Of a stretch of DNA of 64,000 bases, positions 1 to 7,743 are shown one piece after another (within the stretch, counting starts at the first letter, position 1; the number at the start of each line of letters is the position of its first letter). The notes under the pieces were generated by a model that searched no databases, had not been told where the DNA came from, and saw nothing but the letters and a program-made list of their open reading frames with translations. Where the stretch lies: the NCBI GenBank assembly GCA_025463305.1, contig JAOBWK010000102.1:32250-96249 (forward strand). The letters run 5' to 3'. The position numbers and the translations under genes were made by a program. The stretch is from Ilumatobacteraceae bacterium. Lineage in GTDB: Bacteria > Actinomycetota > Acidimicrobiia > Acidimicrobiales > Ilumatobacteraceae.

Positions 1-1
1 G

Positions 2-166
2 TCGGTCGGGGTGGGCGCCACGCTCGCGCTCTGGGCCGTGGCCGGCATCGCCGTGGCCAGCGGGCAGACGTTGCTGAAGTACATCAATGTCGCGACGATC
101 CGCAAGGTCACCGCCGTGATCCTCGTCGGGTTGGCGATCTACTCGGCGGTCGAGGTCTTCCGCTGA
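2..166 (+). CDS. C-terminal end of a GDT1/TMEM165-type membrane protein (partial)
   Basis: The frame is open from the window edge to a TGA at 164-166, giving 54 residues of the C-terminus only. Two hydrophobic stretches (about residues 5-19 and 36-50) flank a short polar loop containing GQTLLKYINVATIRK. This fits the last two helices of UPF0016/GDT1 proteins, a family of Mn2+/Ca2+-H+ exchangers with a G-x(n)-L-x-K type loop before the final helix. The family call is by eye from a fragment without the diagnostic E-x-G-D-(K/R) motif, so it is tentative. The 3' end overlaps the stop of the convergent MFS gene by 28 bases. Confidence 0.55.
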   Translation, partial: SVGVGATLALWAVAGIAVASGQTLLKYINVATIRKVTAVILVGLAIYSAVEVFR

Positions 167-1434
167 TCGTCAGCCATCTTCGCTGACGCAGCCGTCCGGC
201 GCATCGCCACCACGCCGAAGCCGGCGGCCGCGAGCGCACCGATCCCACCGATCAGCACGGGCGCGCGAGCGCCGACGAGATCGGCGATCACACCGAGGAT
301 CGGCCCGCCGATGGGCGTGGTGCCGACGATCAGCACGGTCTGGATCGACAGCACTCGGCCGATCATGTGCTGATCGGTGCGGATCTGGGCGATCGACTGC
401 GAGGCCGTCATGTACGCCACACTGGCGGCCCCGACCGCGGCCGCGACGACGTAGCCGACGTACACGTTGGGCACCGCAGAGAGCACGAGCATGCCGATGC
501 CGAGGCAGCCTGCGCCGAGGGCGATCGTGCGGATCGTGACCACCTTGCGGCGGGCGACCAGGAACGCGCCCACCAACGAGCCGGCGCTGAACGACGCATA
601 GATGAACGTGTACGCGGAGTCGTTGCCGTGCAGGCCCTTCTCGACGAACAGCGGGAACACGACCGAGAAGTTGTAGCTGATGGTGCCGACGATGAGGAGC
701 ATCACGAACGAGATCCACAGATCCGGGACGGTGGCGATGTAGCGGAGCCCGGCGCGGACCTGACCACGGCCACGAGGGGTCGTGGCCACCCGACGTAGCT
801 CGGAGGTGCGCATCATGGAGAGCGCGATCATCACGGTGATGTAGGAGATGCCGTCGACGGTGAAGCACCACCCGTAGCCGACCGTCACGACGAGCACACC
901 GGCGATCGCCGGTCCGGCGATGCGTGAGATGTTGACCATCGCGCTGTAGATCGTGACCGCGTTGGGCAGGTCCTCGCGCGGCACCATCTCGCTCACGAAC
1001 GTGCGCCGCACCGGGTTGTCGAACGCGAGCATGCAACCACCCGCAGCCGCCACCGCGTAGAACGCGATCAGCGGCGGCTGGTGGCTGAAGGCCAGTGCGG
1101 CGAGCACGAACGACTGGGCCATCTCCAGCGCCTGGGTGATGAACAGCAGCCGGCGCTTGTCGTGCCGGTCGACGATGACGCCCGCCCACGCCGAGAGCAG
1201 CAGGATCGGCCCGAACTGGCAGGCCGACAGGATGCCGACCGACACGCCGCTGTTGGTCCGGTGCAGCACCAGGAGCGTCAGCGCCACCATCGTCAACCAG
1301 TTGCCGGTGTTGGACACCGTCTGGCCGATGAAGAACAGCCGGAAGTTCCGTGACCGCAGCGCCGACAGCGTGCGCTGCACGAAGCTGGGCTGTGGCTCCG
1401 CCTCGGGCGCGCTGCCGTCGGCGACCACCGTCAT
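139..1434 (-). CDS. MFS transporter, MFS_3 / EntS-like drug exporter
   Basis: A 431-residue membrane protein. After about 25 cytoplasmic residues come twelve predicted hydrophobic segments. The loop between helices 2 and 3 holds the MFS signature GVIVDRHDKRR. The N-terminal stretch (LRSRNFRLFFIGQTVSNTGN) is typical of the MFS_3 group, which exports siderophores, macrolides and other hydrophobic compounds at the inner membrane. The start overlaps the stop of the upstream marR-like gene by one base (TGATG), so the two form an operon and the regulator probably controls the exporter. The substrate cannot be read from the sequence. Confidence 0.85.
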   Translation of the reverse strand: MTVVADGSAPEAEPQPSFVQRTLSALRSRNFRLFFIGQTVSNTGNWLTMVALTLLVLHRTNSGVSVGILSACQFGPILLLSAWAGVIVDRHDKRRLLFITQALEMAQSFVLAALAFSHQPPLIAFYAVAAAGGCMLAFDNPVRRTFVSEMVPREDLPNAVTIYSAMVNISRIAGPAIAGVLVVTVGYGWCFTVDGISYITVMIALSMMRTSELRRVATTPRGRGQVRAGLRYIATVPDLWISFVMLLIVGTISYNFSVVFPLFVEKGLHGNDSAYTFIYASFSAGSLVGAFLVARRKVVTIRTIALGAGCLGIGMLVLSAVPNVYVGYVVAAAVGAASVAYMTASQSIAQIRTDQHMIGRVLSIQTVLIVGTTPIGGPILGVIADLVGARAPVLIGGIGALAAAGFGVVAMRRTAASAKMADDQRKTSTAE

Positions 1435-1886
1435 CAGAAGCTCTGCGCCAAGCGTTCGATCAGCGGTGCCGCGGCGAGCAGTTGGGCCAGCTCCGCATCC
1501 GTGAAGCCGCTCGACAGCGCCATCGCGACCTGTTCGGTGCGCGCGTCGCGTCGGGTGCGCAAGACCCGAAGGCCCTCGGCGGTCGGCGACACGACGGCGC
1601 GGCGGCCGTCGTCCGGATCGGGACGGCGCTCGACCAGCCCCCGTGCCTCGAGCGCGGCCAGGGTCGCGCCCATCGACTGCGGACTGATCCGCTCGACCTT
1701 GGCGAGCGCAGCGGCCGTCGTCGGCCCGCCTCGATCGAGCCGGGCGAGCGCCGAGCTCTCCGGCGTGGTCAGCTCGCCCGGCGCTTCCAGCTGTCGGAGC
1801 CGGCGCAGGAACAGGCCGATGCTGACGTGCAGCGCGCTGGCCACCTCGTCGACGCTTGCGCTGGTGTGCAGGCGACCCGACGGCAT
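1434..1886 (-). CDS. MarR-family transcriptional regulator
   Basis: A 150-residue winged-helix regulator. Residues about 35-105 form the MarR core: the recognition-helix region reads ISPQSMGATLAALEARGLVER and the wing reads PDPDDGRRAVVSPT, with the conserved D-x-R-R of the family. MarR proteins are dimeric, usually bind palindromes, and are released by small phenolic or drug ligands. The gene is the first of a two-gene operon with the MFS exporter and is divergent from an isochorismatase-like gene. Two tandem palindromes lie 5-32 bases upstream of the ATG and are the obvious operator, which predicts autorepression and control of both directions. Confidence 0.88.
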   Translation of the reverse strand: MPSGRLHTSASVDEVASALHVSIGLFLRRLRQLEAPGELTTPESSALARLDRGGPTTAAALAKVERISPQSMGATLAALEARGLVERRPDPDDGRRAVVSPTAEGLRVLRTRRDARTEQVAMALSSGFTDAELAQLLAAAPLIERLAQSF

Positions 1887-1890
1887 ATCA

Positions 1891-1918
1891 TCAGTCTAAA
1901 CTGATCAGTCTGGACTGA
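1891..1918. promoter_or_regulatory. Tandem 14-bp palindromes, probable MarR operator
   Basis: Two adjacent copies of TCAGTCT-x-x-ACTGA: TCAGTCTAAACTGA at 1891-1904 and TCAGTCTGGACTGA at 1905-1918. Each has the inverted arms TCAGT/ACTGA, and the copies abut with no spacer. They sit just 5' of the marR-like ATG (1886) and 50 bases before the divergent isochorismatase-like gene. Tandem dyads next to a marR gene are the usual place for autoregulatory binding. The palindromes are read directly; the binding protein is inferred. Confidence 0.75.
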
Positions 1919-1968
1919 CAACTTTCGCGGCCGACCGGACACCGCCGCCCACCGACGAGGAGCTCCCC

Positions 1969-2544
1969 ATGCCACTGACGACACTCGACCCGCATCCCGC
2001 CCTCGTCGTCATCGATCTGCAGAACGGGATCATGGGCATCGACGCCGTGCACCCGCTCGCCGACATCGTCGACCGCAATGCCCGGCTCGTCGCCGCGTTC
2101 CGCGACCACGGACTGACGGTGGTGCTCGTCAACGCCACCGGCACCGCACCCGGCCGCACCGACACCTCACCGCGCACCACTGGCGGCGCGTTCCCCGCCG
2201 GCTTTGCCGACCTGATCCCCGAGCTCGACGTGCAACCGTCGGACGTCCTGGTGAGCAAGCAGCGTTGGGGCGCGTTCCACGGCACCGACCTCCACGTGCA
2301 GCTCCAGGCACGCGGCGTCACCCAGGTCATCGTCACCGGCGTCGCCACCAGCGCTGGTGTGGAGTCCACGGCCCGCTTCGCCCACGAGCACGGCTACCAC
2401 GTCGTCCTGGTGACCGACGCGATGACCGATCGCAGCGCCGAGGCCCACGACAACAGCGTCGAGCGGATCTTCCCGCGCATCGGCGAGACCACCACCACCG
2501 CCGAGCTGCTGGCTGCCCTCGACGCGCACACGACGACGGGCTGA
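1969..2544 (+). CDS. Isochorismatase-family protein lacking the catalytic cysteine
   Basis: A 191-residue cysteine-hydrolase fold protein. The family Asp lies in VVIDLQNG (Asp16) and the Lys in SKQRWGAFHGTDL. The segment that normally carries the nucleophile, GVATN-x-C-VEST, here reads GVATSAGVEST, so Gly130 replaces the catalytic Cys. A normal hydrolase of this family needs that Cys, so the protein is probably non-hydrolytic or uses another chemistry. The rest of the fold looks intact and there is a good ribosome-binding site (AGGAG, about 1958). It diverges from the marR-MFS operon over a shared operator, suggesting a detoxification or ligand-handling unit. Confidence 0.82.
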   Translation: MPLTTLDPHPALVVIDLQNGIMGIDAVHPLADIVDRNARLVAAFRDHGLTVVLVNATGTAPGRTDTSPRTTGGAFPAGFADLIPELDVQPSDVLVSKQRWGAFHGTDLHVQLQARGVTQVIVTGVATSAGVESTARFAHEHGYHVVLVTDAMTDRSAEAHDNSVERIFPRIGETTTTAELLAALDAHTTTG

Positions 2545-2578
2545 CGACTGGGCCGACGATCTGGGCCCGGGACGCGAC

Positions 2579-2608
2579 AGAGGCGCTCCCCATTCGGGAA
2601 GCGCCTCT
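2579..2608. terminator. Bidirectional hairpin terminator
   Basis: Perfect 9-bp arms AGAGGCGCT (2579-2587) and AGCGCCTCT (2600-2608), extended inside by a CCC/GGG pairing with one bulged base. It lies between the isochorismatase-like gene and the convergent tRNA-Ala gene, where a terminator for both strands is expected. There is no long U-tract, as is common in high-GC actinobacteria. Confidence 0.6.
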
Positions 2609-2618
2609 GACCTGCGGG

Positions 2619-2691
2619 TGGAGCTGAGGGGAATCGAACCCCTGACCCTCTCCATGCCATGGAGATGCTCTACCAACTGAGCTACAGCCCC
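2619..2691 (-). tRNA. tRNA-Ala(GGC)
   Basis: Read on the minus strand the cloverleaf is complete. The 7-bp acceptor GGGGCTG/CAGCTCC has one G-U pair. The D arm has the standard AGCTCAGTTGGTAGAGC, the anticodon stem is TCTCC/GGAGA with loop ATGGCAT (anticodon GGC), and the T arm is GGGGTTCGAATCCCC. The discriminator is A and the CCA end is not encoded. It decodes GCC/GCU alanine codons. Confidence 0.95.
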
Positions 2692-2787
2692 GCAATTGGC
2701 GAGATGAAGATACCAGCCGCCGCGAACGGTCCAACCTCGCCGGTGGGAGATTCCGAGGGAATCGCCCCGGGACCTCGGTCGGTGCGC

Positions 2788-3183
2788 CTAGTTCGCGTCG
2801 ATCGCGACGACGGCGGGCACGTCGACGTCGGCCCACGCCACGAACGGTGCGTCGCGGTACAGGCGCTCGATCTCGTAGAACGAGCGGGTCTCGTCGCTGA
2901 ACACGTGGATCACGATGTCGCCGTAATCGATCAGCACCCACTGCTGCTCACGTGCACCCTCGACACGCAACGGCGAGCGACCCGTCTGCTCGCGAACCCG
3001 GCCCTCCACTTCGTCGGCCAGGGACCGCACCAGCCGCCGGTTGGCCGCACTGGTGATCACGAAGTACTCGACGACCGACAGGATCGGGCCGACTTCGATG
3101 ACCAGCGTGTCGGTGGCCTTCTTGTCGTCGACCACGCGGGCCGAGAAGCAGGCGAGTTGGAGGGAATCGAGGTCGGTCGTCAT
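2788..3183 (-). CDS. rsfS: Ribosomal silencing factor RsfS
   Basis: A 131-residue protein of the RsfS/Iojap family, which binds ribosomal protein uL14 and blocks subunit joining under starvation. Conserved stretches are visible: ATDTLVIEVG, VVEYFVITSAANRRLVRSLADEVE, and the C-terminal WVLIDYGDIVIHVFSDETRSFYEIERLY. The ATG at 3183 is preferred to an in-frame ATG 12 codons upstream because it lies one base after the stop of the upstream gene and matches usual family length. It closes the nadD / LCP-like / rsfS operon; nadD and rsfS are neighbours in many bacteria. Confidence 0.93.
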   Translation of the reverse strand: MTTDLDSLQLACFSARVVDDKKATDTLVIEVGPILSVVEYFVITSAANRRLVRSLADEVEGRVREQTGRSPLRVEGAREQQWVLIDYGDIVIHVFSDETRSFYEIERLYRDAPFVAWADVDVPAVVAIDAN

Positions 3184-3184
3184 C

Positions 3185-4552
3185 TCAGGACGACACGGTA
3201 CTGGCCGCGGTGGCTCCATCGGTGCTGGCCGTGCCCGTGCCGGACGTGTCCGAGGTGTCAGGCGTCGATCCGTCGGAGACCTCCGGTGCGGTGGACGTCG
3301 TGGCGTTGGCCTGCTGGCGGGTGAGCATGTCGTCGAGGTAGGACCGGCCGACGACGATGACCACGTTCACCAGTGGGAACTGGAACGGCGGATCCTTGAA
3401 GGCCACCTTGCCGAGCGTGCCGGTGAAGACCTGCAACTCGGCCGACTCGACACCGCCGACCCCGAAGATGGTGGTGGTGTCGGGCACCTTGTGGGTGTCG
3501 AGCGTGAACACCTCCGGCGAGACGGACACCACGTTGCCCTGCGCGAACAGCAGCCGCTGCACGACATCGAGCGTCACCTTCACCGGCGTGATCCCGGCGA
3601 GCCCGACGGCGTCGATGTCGGCCTGGGTGAGCCCATTCTCGATGCGGAAGCTGAGCGTCGGGTTCGGCGTGATCATCGCCGACGGCGCGAGGCCGGCCAT
3701 CAGCGTGACGATCGAGGAGATGTCGGTACGGCCGACATCGACGTTCTTCGGGTTGGTGCTGCCCGTGATCGGCGTGGTGGAGAGGTCGTTGAACACCTGC
3801 ACCGGCCCAGCCAGGAAGTGCTTCATGAAGTCGGCCATCGAGGTCGGGCCATCGGCACCGAAGGCGGTGACCGCGGCCGGATCGATGCCCGTGCCCACCG
3901 CCGCGGCGAGACCGCTCCAGACGGCGTGCACGTTGGGCAGCCGCTTCGCCTCGTTCGAGCTGGGATCGGTGGCGAGCAGCACGCTCGCCGCCTTGGCCGG
4001 ATCGAGGGTGGTGGAGCCGGCGACGAACAGCGTCTGCTTCGATCCGTCGGCCGCAGCGTCGACGACGTCGTTCGGCAGCGTGGCGGTGATCGACTTCACC
4101 GGCGCGAGCAGCTGCTCGAGCGCGGCCTGGTCGAGGACGGCGTCGTTGCCGATGGACACCCGCGAGATCGACTCCATGTCGGACACGAGCGCGGCCTCAC
4201 CGCCGTTGATGACGCTGTCGGCGACGGGGATCTGCTCCTCGTCGGCCGTCTGCGCGCTGCTGGCGTCGGTGGGGAACGAGACGAGCGTGCCGCCCTTGTT
4301 GCCGGTGCCCGGCGCGAGCACGAGCACCGCGATCGACGTGACCAGGTTCTGATCGTCGACGGTGGCGATCATCGCGGTGGGTGTGGAGGGGAACTCGACG
4401 GTCGGATACGTCTTGGCCTGCGTGCCCTCTTTCGAGTTGCGCAGGACGTCCCAGCCGGCGTAGCCGAGCGCAGGAGCGGCGCCGAGGACGATGACGCCCG
4501 AGAGCGCGGCGGCGATGGTCCGGTTGCGGCGCCGCTTGGGCGAAGCGGTCAC
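3185..4552 (-). CDS. Divergent LytR-CpsA-Psr-like envelope protein
   Basis: A 455-residue protein starting at a GTG that overlaps the nadD stop (GTGA). A basic N-terminus (about residues 3-10) leads into one signal-anchor helix (about 12-30), so the bulk is outside the membrane. Residues 50-200 resemble a worn-down LCP domain: SIAVLVLAPG then GGTLVSFPTDA stands where LCP proteins have D-T-M-M-x-V and S-I-P-R-D. The Arg/Asp residues that bind polyprenyl phosphate are not evident, so transferase activity is doubtful. The last 35 residues are rich in Ser, Thr and Asp. An LCP gene between nadD and rsfS is common in actinobacteria, which supports the homology; the activity is unknown. Confidence 0.6.
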   Translation of the reverse strand: MTASPKRRRNRTIAAALSGVIVLGAAPALGYAGWDVLRNSKEGTQAKTYPTVEFPSTPTAMIATVDDQNLVTSIAVLVLAPGTGNKGGTLVSFPTDASSAQTADEEQIPVADSVINGGEAALVSDMESISRVSIGNDAVLDQAALEQLLAPVKSITATLPNDVVDAAADGSKQTLFVAGSTTLDPAKAASVLLATDPSSNEAKRLPNVHAVWSGLAAAVGTGIDPAAVTAFGADGPTSMADFMKHFLAGPVQVFNDLSTTPITGSTNPKNVDVGRTDISSIVTLMAGLAPSAMITPNPTLSFRIENGLTQADIDAVGLAGITPVKVTLDVVQRLLFAQGNVVSVSPEVFTLDTHKVPDTTTIFGVGGVESAELQVFTGTLGKVAFKDPPFQFPLVNVVIVVGRSYLDDMLTRQQANATTSTAPEVSDGSTPDTSDTSGTGTASTDGATAASTVSS

Positions 4553-5136
4553 AGCGAGGCCCCGTAGAGCTCGCGCTTGCGGATGACCTCGAGCACGGGC
4601 TCGGTGATCAGGTAGTCGAGCGGGCGGCCGTCCGTGAAGCGGGCACGCAGATCGGTGCTGGACACCTCGAGGTGCGGCACTTCGACGCGGATCCACTCGA
4701 ACTCGGCCGGGACCTCGACGTTCTGGCCGGGACGGTCGACAACCACGAGCGAGGAGCGCTCGGCCACCTCGCGGTAGCGGTCCCACGTGGTGAAGCCGGC
4801 CGCGGCGTCGTCGCCGACGATGGTGAACAGCTCGGCGCCCGGATGGTCCTCGCCCATCGTGCGCAGCGTGTCGGCGGTGAAGCTCGGCCCGCCGCGGTCG
4901 ATCTCGGTCCGAGCGGCGATGAGGCCTTCGACGTCGGCCACGGCCGCCTCGACCAGGTCGAACCGGTCGTCGGCAGGCGTGATCTGACGACTGCGCTCTT
5001 TTTGCCATGGCACGTTGGCCACCATCAACACCACCACATCGAGTCTCAGGGCGTGACGCACGTTGACAGCGGTCACGAGGTGACCGACGTGCGGGGGATC
5101 GAACGTGCCGCCGAACAATCCGATACGTTGCGGCAC
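4549..5136 (-). CDS. nadD: Nicotinate-nucleotide adenylyltransferase
   Basis: A 195-residue nucleotidyltransferase that converts nicotinate mononucleotide and ATP into deamido-NAD in NAD synthesis. The N-terminus has the diagnostic GLFGGTFDPPHVGHL (GGTFDP and H-x-G-H). Further on are ANVPWQKE (substrate loop), the Rossmann strand LFTIVGDDAAAGF and, near the C-terminus, the ISSTDLR-like VSSTDLRARF that contacts ATP. Length is normal. It is the first gene of a leftward operon with the LCP-like gene and rsfS. Confidence 0.96.
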   Translation of the reverse strand: MPQRIGLFGGTFDPPHVGHLVTAVNVRHALRLDVVVLMVANVPWQKERSRQITPADDRFDLVEAAVADVEGLIAARTEIDRGGPSFTADTLRTMGEDHPGAELFTIVGDDAAAGFTTWDRYREVAERSSLVVVDRPGQNVEVPAEFEWIRVEVPHLEVSSTDLRARFTDGRPLDYLITEPVLEVIRKRELYGASL

Positions 5137-5432
5137 GGGGGCAGAGTCTAGGAGATGGGCTCGTCAGAAGTGGCGGCGCGCGTCACACCACCCTCTTACC
5201 GTTCTGACCAGACACGCGCTTGACCGATGGTGTACTCTGGACTTCCCCCCACATAGCTACCCTTCATTTCTGTCCATTCCCCACTCGGACAGGCAGATTT
5301 CATCCAAACTTGCGTATTTCACGGCGAGCGGACGATCTGTGCAGGCGGCTGTGGCGACGGAATGGCATCTCCGGGTGCTCGAGCGTCGTCGCGGTGCCCG
5401 CAATGTGTACACAACAAGAACGGTTGACGAAC

Positions 5433-6260
5433 ATGAACGATTCCATCGGTCTCTACCTGAACGACATCGGCAAGGTTGCCCTGCTCAACGCCGAAGAGGA
5501 GCGCGAGCTGTCCCGCGCCATCGAGGCCGGCCGCGAGGCCGCCGAGCGCATCGCCAACGGCGAGAAGTCCGTCGCCCTGAAGGCCGCCGTCAACGGCGCC
5601 GCCAAGGCCAAGGACCGGTTCATCCGCTCCAACCTCCGCCTCGTGGTGAGCATCGCCCGTCGGTATCCCCTGCCCCAGGGCATGGATCTCCTGGACCTCA
5701 TCCAGGAGGGCAACCTCGGCCTCGAGCACGCCGTCGACAAGTTCGACTGGCGCCGTGGCTTCAAGTTCTCCACGTATGCCACGTTCTGGATCCGCCAGGC
5801 CATCGGCCGTGCGCTGGACCAGAAGGCCAGCCTCATCCGCATCCCCGGCGATCGTTCCGCCAGCCTCCGCGCCGCGCTGCGCCAGGCCAGCGGCGACGGC
5901 GAGACGCTGGACCTCGGCAACGCCGAGCTGCACCGCCTCACCACCCCGGTGTCGCTCGACAAGACCATCGGCGACGACGGCGATGCCACCCTCGGCGATC
6001 TCATGGCCAACGGCGACGGCACCCCCGAGGACGCCGTCATGGCGATGGTCGACAGCGACCTGCTCGACGAGCTGCTGGGCACGCTCGACAAGCGCGCTCG
6101 ATACGCAGTCGAGGCCCGCTTCGGCCTGCTCGACGGCGAGCGCAAGAGCTTCCGCGAGGTCGGCGAGAACCTGGGCGTCACGGCCGAGGCCGCGCGCCGG
6201 CTCGTCAGCCGCGCCGTTGCCGGCCTCCGCGAGGACGCCGTTCGCATCCTCGCCGTCTGA
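5433..6260 (+). CDS. RNA polymerase sigma factor, sigma-70 group 2 type
   Basis: A 275-residue sigma factor. Region 1.2 begins at once (SIGLYLNDIGKVALLNAEEE). Region 2 follows at about residues 65-140 with SNLRLVVSIARRYP, LLDLIQEGNLGLEHAVDKFDW and FKFSTYATFWIRQAIGRAL, which contact core RNA polymerase and the -10 element. Region 4 at the C-terminus has FREVGENLGVTAEAARRLVSRA, the -35 helix-turn-helix. The long N-terminal extension of a primary sigma is missing, so this is an alternative, HrdB/SigB-like factor. The frame is open further upstream and an ATG at 5403 is an alternative start. The 296 bases upstream (5137-5432) contain no other gene I can support. Confidence 0.9.
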   Translation: MNDSIGLYLNDIGKVALLNAEEERELSRAIEAGREAAERIANGEKSVALKAAVNGAAKAKDRFIRSNLRLVVSIARRYPLPQGMDLLDLIQEGNLGLEHAVDKFDWRRGFKFSTYATFWIRQAIGRALDQKASLIRIPGDRSASLRAALRQASGDGETLDLGNAELHRLTTPVSLDKTIGDDGDATLGDLMANGDGTPEDAVMAMVDSDLLDELLGTLDKRARYAVEARFGLLDGERKSFREVGENLGVTAEAARRLVSRAVAGLREDAVRILAV

Positions 6261-6265
6261 GCGAA

Positions 6266-6294
6266 CGCGGCCAGAAGAAATGCTGATGGCCGCG
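6266..6294 (+). terminator. Probable terminator after the sigma factor gene
   Basis: Perfect 8-bp arms CGCGGCCA (6266-6273) and TGGCCGCG (6287-6294) around a 13-base loop, starting 6 bases after the sigma stop codon. A second short hairpin (CCACGG ... CCGTGG, about 6302-6325) follows before the DAHP synthase start. No U-tract is present. Confidence 0.45.
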
Positions 6295-6359
6295 CCCAGT
6301 TCCACGGATACCCTTTCGGCCGTGGATTCCTGCTGTGCATCGATCGATCCGAGCGTCCG

Positions 6360-7715
6360 ATGAGCCGTTCCTGGACACCGTCGTCGTGGCAGAACTTCCC
6401 CGCCGCGCAGCAGCCCGACTGGCCCGACGTGGGCGCGCTCGAGGGCGCGCTCAAGCAGATCGCCAGCTATCCCCCGCTGGTGTTCGCCGGCGAGGCCCGC
6501 AACCTGCAGACATCGCTCGCCCACGTCGCCGCAGGCAACGCGTTCTTGCTGCAGGCCGGTGACTGCGCCGAGAGCTTCGAGGAGTTCTCGGCCGTCAACA
6601 TCCGCGAGAAGCTGCGCGTCATCCTGCAGATGGCCGTCGTGCTCACCTACTCCCTCGGCGTGCCCGTGGTGAAGGTCGGGCGCATCGCCGGACAGTTCGC
6701 CAAGCCGCGCTCGTCACCCACCGAGAAGATCGGCGATCTCGAGCTGCCGAGCTTCCGCGGCCACATCGTCAACGGTGCCGCGCCGACGGCAGCCGCGCGC
6801 ATCCCCGATCCCGAGCGGCTGGTGCAGGCCTACCACCAGAGCGCGTCGACGTTGAACCTCGTCCGCGCGTTCACCAAGGGTGGCTTCGCCGACCTGAACC
6901 GGGTGCATGCGTGGACCCAGGAGTTCGTGGCCAGCAGCCCCGAGGGCCAGAAGTACGAGCAGTTGGCTGCCGAGATCGAGCGCGCCCTGCGGTTCATGCA
7001 CGCCTGCGGCATCGATGTCGAGTCGAACAGCAAGCTCCATGAGGTCGACGTCTACACCAGCCATGAGGCGCTGCTGCTCGGCTACGAGGAGTCGCTCACC
7101 CGGCAGGACTCGCTCACCGGCGGCTGGTACGACTGCTCGGCGCACATGCTCTGGATCGGCGAGCGCACCCGCGAGCTCGACGGCGCGCACGTCGAGTTCC
7201 TGCGCGGTGTCGGCAACCCGATCGGCTGCAAGATCGGCCCGAACGCCACGCCGGAGTTCGTGCTCGATCTGTGCGAGGCGCTGAACCCGGCGCAGATCCC
7301 CGGTCGGCTCACCCTGATCAGCCGGATGGGCGCCAACCAGGTCGAGGACAAGCTCCGCCCGCTGCTGCGCGCGGTGCGCGAGAGCGGCCATCCCGTGGTG
7401 TGGGCGTGCGATCCGATGCACGCCAACACCTACACCGCGCTCAGCGGCCGCAAGACCCGCGACTTCGACGACATCTGCGCCGAGATCGGCGGCTTCGTGC
7501 GGGCCCACAGCGCGGAGGGCACGTGGCCGGGAGGCATCCACATCGAGCTCACCGGCGACGACGTCACCGAGTGCGTCGGTGGCACCGACAAGATCCTCGA
7601 CTCCCAGCTCGACGATCGCTACCAGACGGTGTGCGATCCGCGGCTGAACGGGCGCCAGAGCCTCGACCTCGCGTTCCGCCTGGCCGACCTCATCCGCACC
7701 AACGGCCTCGCCTGA
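6360..7715 (+). CDS. aroG: Class II 3-deoxy-7-phosphoheptulonate (DAHP) synthase
   Basis: A 451-residue enzyme that condenses phosphoenolpyruvate and erythrose 4-phosphate, the first step of the shikimate pathway. It is a class II (plant/actinobacterial) type, shown by LQAGDCAESFEEF near residue 62, VKVGRIAGQFAKPRSSPTE near 103, RGVGNPIGCKIGPN near 280, WACDPMHANTY near 346 and GGIHIELTGDDVTECVGG near 380. The Cys in the DCAE motif and the C-terminal Glu and Asp are metal ligands in this family. Length matches the Mycobacterium enzyme. It sits between a sigma factor gene and a serine hydrolase gene with no other aro gene nearby. Confidence 0.97.
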   Translation: MSRSWTPSSWQNFPAAQQPDWPDVGALEGALKQIASYPPLVFAGEARNLQTSLAHVAAGNAFLLQAGDCAESFEEFSAVNIREKLRVILQMAVVLTYSLGVPVVKVGRIAGQFAKPRSSPTEKIGDLELPSFRGHIVNGAAPTAAARIPDPERLVQAYHQSASTLNLVRAFTKGGFADLNRVHAWTQEFVASSPEGQKYEQLAAEIERALRFMHACGIDVESNSKLHEVDVYTSHEALLLGYEESLTRQDSLTGGWYDCSAHMLWIGERTRELDGAHVEFLRGVGNPIGCKIGPNATPEFVLDLCEALNPAQIPGRLTLISRMGANQVEDKLRPLLRAVRESGHPVVWACDPMHANTYTALSGRKTRDFDDICAEIGGFVRAHSAEGTWPGGIHIELTGDDVTECVGGTDKILDSQLDDRYQTVCDPRLNGRQSLDLAFRLADLIRTNGLA

Positions 7716-7743
7716 TCCCGTCGCCATCGGTGAGCGAAGGCCC

